Source: Acetobacteraceae bacterium
GTDB taxonomy: Bacteria > Pseudomonadota > Alphaproteobacteria > Acetobacterales > Acetobacteraceae
DNA length: 15,363 nucleotides
Assembly (NCBI GenBank): GCA_947478535.1
Contig: CANJXD010000083.1
Coordinates: 1 to 15,363 of the forward strand
Direction of reading: 5' to 3'
Below are positions 13,229 through 15,363 of the stretch, in pieces. Made by a program: the position numbers and the translations under genes. The notes under the pieces were generated by a model. That model saw nothing but the letters and a program-made list of their open reading frames with translations, did no database searches and had not been told where the DNA came from. Numbering within the stretch: the stretch's first letter is position 1; each line of letters starts with the position of its first letter.

Positions 13229-14208
13229 CATGAATCGCCACTGATGCCGGCGCGCTGGATCACGGTGCGCCAGCGGGGAATCTCGGCCGTCAACTGCGCC
13301 GTCAATGCCTCCGGCCCATCCATCCGGATGATGGCGGCGGCGCTGGCGAGGCGGCCGTTCAGGTCCTCGTCATTCTTCAGCGCCGTCAGCTCCGTGACCA
13401 GCCGCTGCATCATCGGCGCGGGCATGCCCTTCGGCGCGAACATGGCGAACCAGTTCGGCGCGGCATAGCCCGGCACATGTTCCGCGATCGCTGGAACTTC
13501 CGGCACCGCCGGCACGCGCGTCGACAGCGTCATGCCCAGCAGCCGCGCGCGGCCCTGGCGGTAATGGCCCAGCACCTCGACGGAACTGCCGAAGACGAAG
13601 TCGATCTCCCCCGTATAGATCGCGTTCACGGCCTGGCTGACACCGCGATAGGGGACGTGGACGATGTCGATATTCGCCAGCGCGCCAAACTGTGCGCCGG
13701 CAAGGTGGTTGGCCGAGCCCACGCCACCGGAGCCATAGGTCAGCCGCCCCGGTTCCGCCCGCGCTGCGGCCAGCAGCCCCGGCAGATCCGCGAAGCGGCT
13801 GTCGCCGCGCACCATCAGCCCCGCAGGCAGGTCGCACACCACGGTCAGCGGCGAAAGGTCCCGAATCGGGTCGAAGTTCAACTGCCGCTGCAAGGTCGGC
13901 AGGATGGCGATGGAGGAGGAGATGAACAGCAGCGTCGCCCCATCCGGCGCCGACTGTGCCACCGCCTGCGCACCCAGCCCGCCACCGACGCCGGGGCGAT
14001 TCTCGATGAAGAAGGTCGTCCCCATGCGGCGCGAAAGCTTGTCTGCGATGATGCGGGCGGGCACGTCCTGCGGGCCGCCCGCGGCGAAGGGGATAATGAT
14101 CTTCACCTGGCGCACCGGCCACGCGTCCTGCGCATGCGCGACCATCGGGGCGGCCAGCGGGGCGACGAGCACGCCGCCGGCCATGAGCAGGGCCTGCCTG
14201 CGATCCAT
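13228..14208 (-). CDS. Bug-family (TctC-like) periplasmic solute receptor, operon 2
   Basis: Second tripartite-tricarboxylate-type receptor in the window, with 326 residues. The start is the ATG at 14206-14208, because a normal signal peptide begins there (MDRRQALLMAGG, core to about residue 22, cleavage after AHA at 24-26) and AAGGA lies 10 bases upstream. The open frame before it is low-complexity, non-homologous sequence. Hallmarks are IIPFAAGGPQDVPARI at 38-53 and ENRPGVGGGLGA at 69-80, with DGATLLFISSS after. It is the same family as the receptor at 1078 but clearly diverged, so not a recent local duplication. It is first in operon 2, ahead of the aldolase-like gene. No TctA/TctB gene is near. 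Confidence 0.93.
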   Translation of the reverse strand: MDRRQALLMAGGVLVAPLAAPMVAHAQDAWPVRQVKIIIPFAAGGPQDVPARIIADKLSRRMGTTFFIENRPGVGGGLGAQAVAQSAPDGATLLFISSSIAILPTLQRQLNFDPIRDLSPLTVVCDLPAGLMVRGDSRFADLPGLLAAARAEPGRLTYGSGGVGSANHLAGAQFGALANIDIVHVPYRGVSQAVNAIYTGEIDFVFGSSVEVLGHYRQGRARLLGMTLSTRVPAVPEVPAIAEHVPGYAAPNWFAMFAPKGMPAPMMQRLVTELTALKNDEDLNGRLASAAAIIRMDGPEALTAQLTAEIPRWRTVIQRAGISGDS

Positions 14209-14374
14209 CCTTTGTGTTCCTTCCCGACCGATTGCGCCCCGCGCCATCCCAACGAACGCGGCGCGCGTCTTGCCGCCAGTTTGCCCTGCCCCGGCCGCCG
14301 CGTCACCCCGCCCCCCGCTTGCGCGCCCGCCTATCCCGCCTAGCCTGGGGCGCAGGGGATGGGGGACAGCACCG
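14209..14374. promoter_or_regulatory. Divergent promoter region, operon 2 / alpha-beta hydrolase
   Basis: 166 bases, the longest non-coding stretch in the window. It should carry the promoter of operon 2 (leftward) and of the hydrolase (rightward). A weak rightward pair, TTGCGC (14319-14324) and TAGCCT (14341-14346) with a 16-base spacer, is the best I see. No long palindrome comparable to 5801-5814 was found. Confidence 0.35.
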
Positions 14375-15178
14375 ATGCGCCAGGGCGTGGCACAGGCCGA
14401 TGACGGCACAGCGATCGCGTGGCGGTTGTGGGAAGCGACGGGGCCCGGCCGCGTCGCCTGTTTTCATTCCCTCGCCCTCGATGGCGGCATCTGGGAAGGC
14501 GTGGCCCAGGCACTGGCTGGCCGCGCCAGCCTGCTGGCCATCGATTGCCGCGGCCAGGGGACCTCCGGCCGCGCGCCCGGCCCTTACTCCACCGCGCGGC
14601 TGGCGGATGACATGCTGGCGGCGATGGCGGCGGTGGGCTGGGATGCCGCCATCATTGCGGGCTGTTCCATGGGCGGCTGCATCGCGCAGGATTTCGCCGC
14701 CCGCCATGCCGCGCGCACCCGCGCCCTGGTCGCGATGGACACCACCGCCTGGTATGGCCCGGATGCCGAAGCCGCCTGGCGCCAGCGGGCAGAGACGGCG
14801 CGCGCCGGCGGAATGGGCGCGCTGCGCCCCTTCCAGGCCGTGCGCTGGTTCAGCGATGCCTTCAACGCAGCCCATCCCGCTGTGCTGGCGCATTGGCTCG
14901 ATGTCTTCGAGGCGAATGACCTCGATTGCTATGCCGCCACCTGCGCCATGCTCGGCGCTGCGGATCTCCGCCCCCTGCTGCCCCGCATCACCGCGCCGAC
15001 CCATATCCTGGTCGGCGAGCATGACCACGCCACCCCCCCCGCCATGGCGCAGGCGCTCGCCGCCGGGATCGCTGGCGCGCGCTACACCCTGCTGCCCGGC
15101 GCCAAGCACATCACCGCCATCGAATGTCCCGATCGGATCGCCGCCGCCATCGCGGATTTCCTGCCCCAGCCGACGTGA
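14375..15178 (+). CDS. Alpha/beta-fold hydrolase (PcaD-like)
   Basis: Serine hydrolase of the alpha/beta fold, 267 residues, without signal peptide. It is closest in style to 3-oxoadipate enol-lactonase PcaD and related esterases/lactonases. HSLALDGGIW at 31-40 forms the oxyanion region, DCRGQGTSG at 57-65 follows, the nucleophile is Ser98 in GCSMGG, the acid is Asp217 in GEHDHATP and the base is His245 in AKHI. The ATG at 14375 follows a GGGGGA by 8 bases. The frame upstream is open but antisense to the Bug signal-peptide region. It is divergent from operon 2 and followed by a 79-base gap. There are no other beta-ketoadipate genes in the window, so PcaD function should not be assumed. It may open a lactone or ester related to the operon 2 substrate (inference). 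Confidence 0.88.
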   Translation: MRQGVAQADDGTAIAWRLWEATGPGRVACFHSLALDGGIWEGVAQALAGRASLLAIDCRGQGTSGRAPGPYSTARLADDMLAAMAAVGWDAAIIAGCSMGGCIAQDFAARHAARTRALVAMDTTAWYGPDAEAAWRQRAETARAGGMGALRPFQAVRWFSDAFNAAHPAVLAHWLDVFEANDLDCYAATCAMLGAADLRPLLPRITAPTHILVGEHDHATPPAMAQALAAGIAGARYTLLPGAKHITAIECPDRIAAAIADFLPQPT

Positions 15179-15257
15179 TTTTGCCTTGGCGCGGCAATCG
15201 GTTGTACGCTTCGTTGCAGAGCGGGCCAGACCCGCCATCACCGCGGGAGGAAAACAG
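15179..15257 (+). promoter_or_regulatory. Upstream region of the partial exported-protein gene
   Basis: Contains two short inverted repeats, TTGCC-N7-GGCAA (15181-15197) and GCGGG-N5-CCCGC (15221-15235). Neither is followed by a T-tract, so they are not standard terminators. TTGCCT with TGTACG 16 bases on is a weak promoter-like pair overlapping the first repeat. Confidence 0.3.
15245..15250 (+). promoter_or_regulatory. Ribosome-binding site of the partial gene
   Basis: GGGAGG, 7 bases before the ATG at 15258. It supports this start over the in-frame ATG seven codons later. Confidence 0.65.
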
Positions 15258-15363
15258 ATGCACGAATCGGATCGACGGATGCCCGCCAGCCGGCGCGCGC
15301 TGCTCGGCGCGGGCGCGGGGCTTGGCCTTGCAGCAGCACTGCCGGGCGCGGCGCGGGCGCAGA
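15258..15363 (+). CDS. Exported protein with Tat-like signal, truncated by window end
   Basis: Only 35 residues are visible. They form a signal sequence: a polar N-region, a twin arginine in PASRRALLGAG (9-19), a hydrophobic Ala/Leu/Gly core to about residue 30 and a cleavage-type ARA near 32-34. This resembles signals of Tat-exported redox enzymes and of many solute-binding proteins in GC-rich alphaproteobacteria. The mature protein is outside the window, so no function can be given. It has its own upstream region and strong ribosome-binding site, on the same strand as the alpha/beta hydrolase. Confidence 0.8.
   Translation, partial: MHESDRRMPASRRALLGAGAGLGLAAALPGAARAQ

Noticed and set aside
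14209..14409. 67-residue N-terminal extension of the operon 2 Bug protein
   Set aside because: Gly/Ala/Arg-rich with no homology, and it would bury a proper signal peptide inside the protein and overlap the divergent hydrolase start.
15033..15040. Run of eight C in the alpha/beta hydrolase gene as a possible frameshift or phase-variation tract
   Set aside because: The frame is intact through it and encodes the expected Thr-Pro-Pro after the catalytic Asp. In GC-rich DNA such a run is unremarkable.
15221..15235. GCGGG-N5-CCCGC stem as an intrinsic terminator of the hydrolase gene
   Set aside because: No T-tract follows and the stem has only five pairs. It lies in the leader of the next gene.

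Overview
The window is very GC-rich (about 70% by eye) and gene-dense, with no RNA gene, IS element, CRISPR array or phage gene visible. Several Bug/TctC-type solute receptors, Tat-like signal peptides and tightly overlapping catabolic operons suggest an alphaproteobacterium of the Acetobacteraceae/Rhodospirillales type (Roseomonas-like). Bug-rich betaproteobacteria cannot be excluded from sequence reading alone. Organism assignment is inference.

Layout. (a) 1-969, minus strand: 3'-truncated DEAD-box RNA helicase. (b) 5779 down to 1078, minus strand: a five-gene operon in which every junction overlaps. Its order is class III CoA-transferase, HpcH/CitE-type CoA-ester lyase, a 69-residue GTG-start GatC/AtzG-like protein, an amidase-signature amidase and a Bug-family periplasmic receptor. 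(c) 5873 to 8261, plus strand: the divergent three-gene operon, also fully overlapping, with a PuuE-like polysaccharide-deacetylase-fold amidohydrolase, an isochorismatase-fold cysteine amidohydrolase and a GntR/HutC regulator. The 93 bases between the two operons hold a perfect 14-bp palindrome, GTTGTCCGGACAAC, the obvious candidate operator for the GntR protein. (d) 8354-9292, plus strand: oxyR, with both redox cysteines, a plausible promoter and a 15-bp tandem repeat in its leader. (e) 14208 down to 9321, minus strand: a second operon of Bug receptor, class II aldolase/adducin-like protein, M81 (MlrC-like) metallohydrolase and family 5 ABC substrate-binding protein. (f) 14375-15178, plus strand: a PcaD-like alpha/beta hydrolase, divergent from (e). 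(g) 15258 to the window end: start of an exported protein with a Tat-like signal.

How the genes may work together (inference). Blocks (b) and (c) form one eight-gene regulon. A ring-opening amidohydrolase, one or two C-N hydrolases, a CoA-transferase and a C-C-cleaving CoA-ester lyase make a logical sequence: cyclic imide or ureide to half-amide, to dicarboxylic acid, to acyl-CoA, to an acetyl-CoA-type fragment plus an oxo-acid. The Bug protein would capture the substrate or an acidic relative. I know of no characterised pathway with exactly this gene set, so this is the best candidate for an undescribed system here. Block (e) looks like a second uptake-and-hydrolysis unit for an amide- or peptide-like compound. 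None of the solute receptors has permease genes in the window, so they must use membrane components encoded elsewhere.
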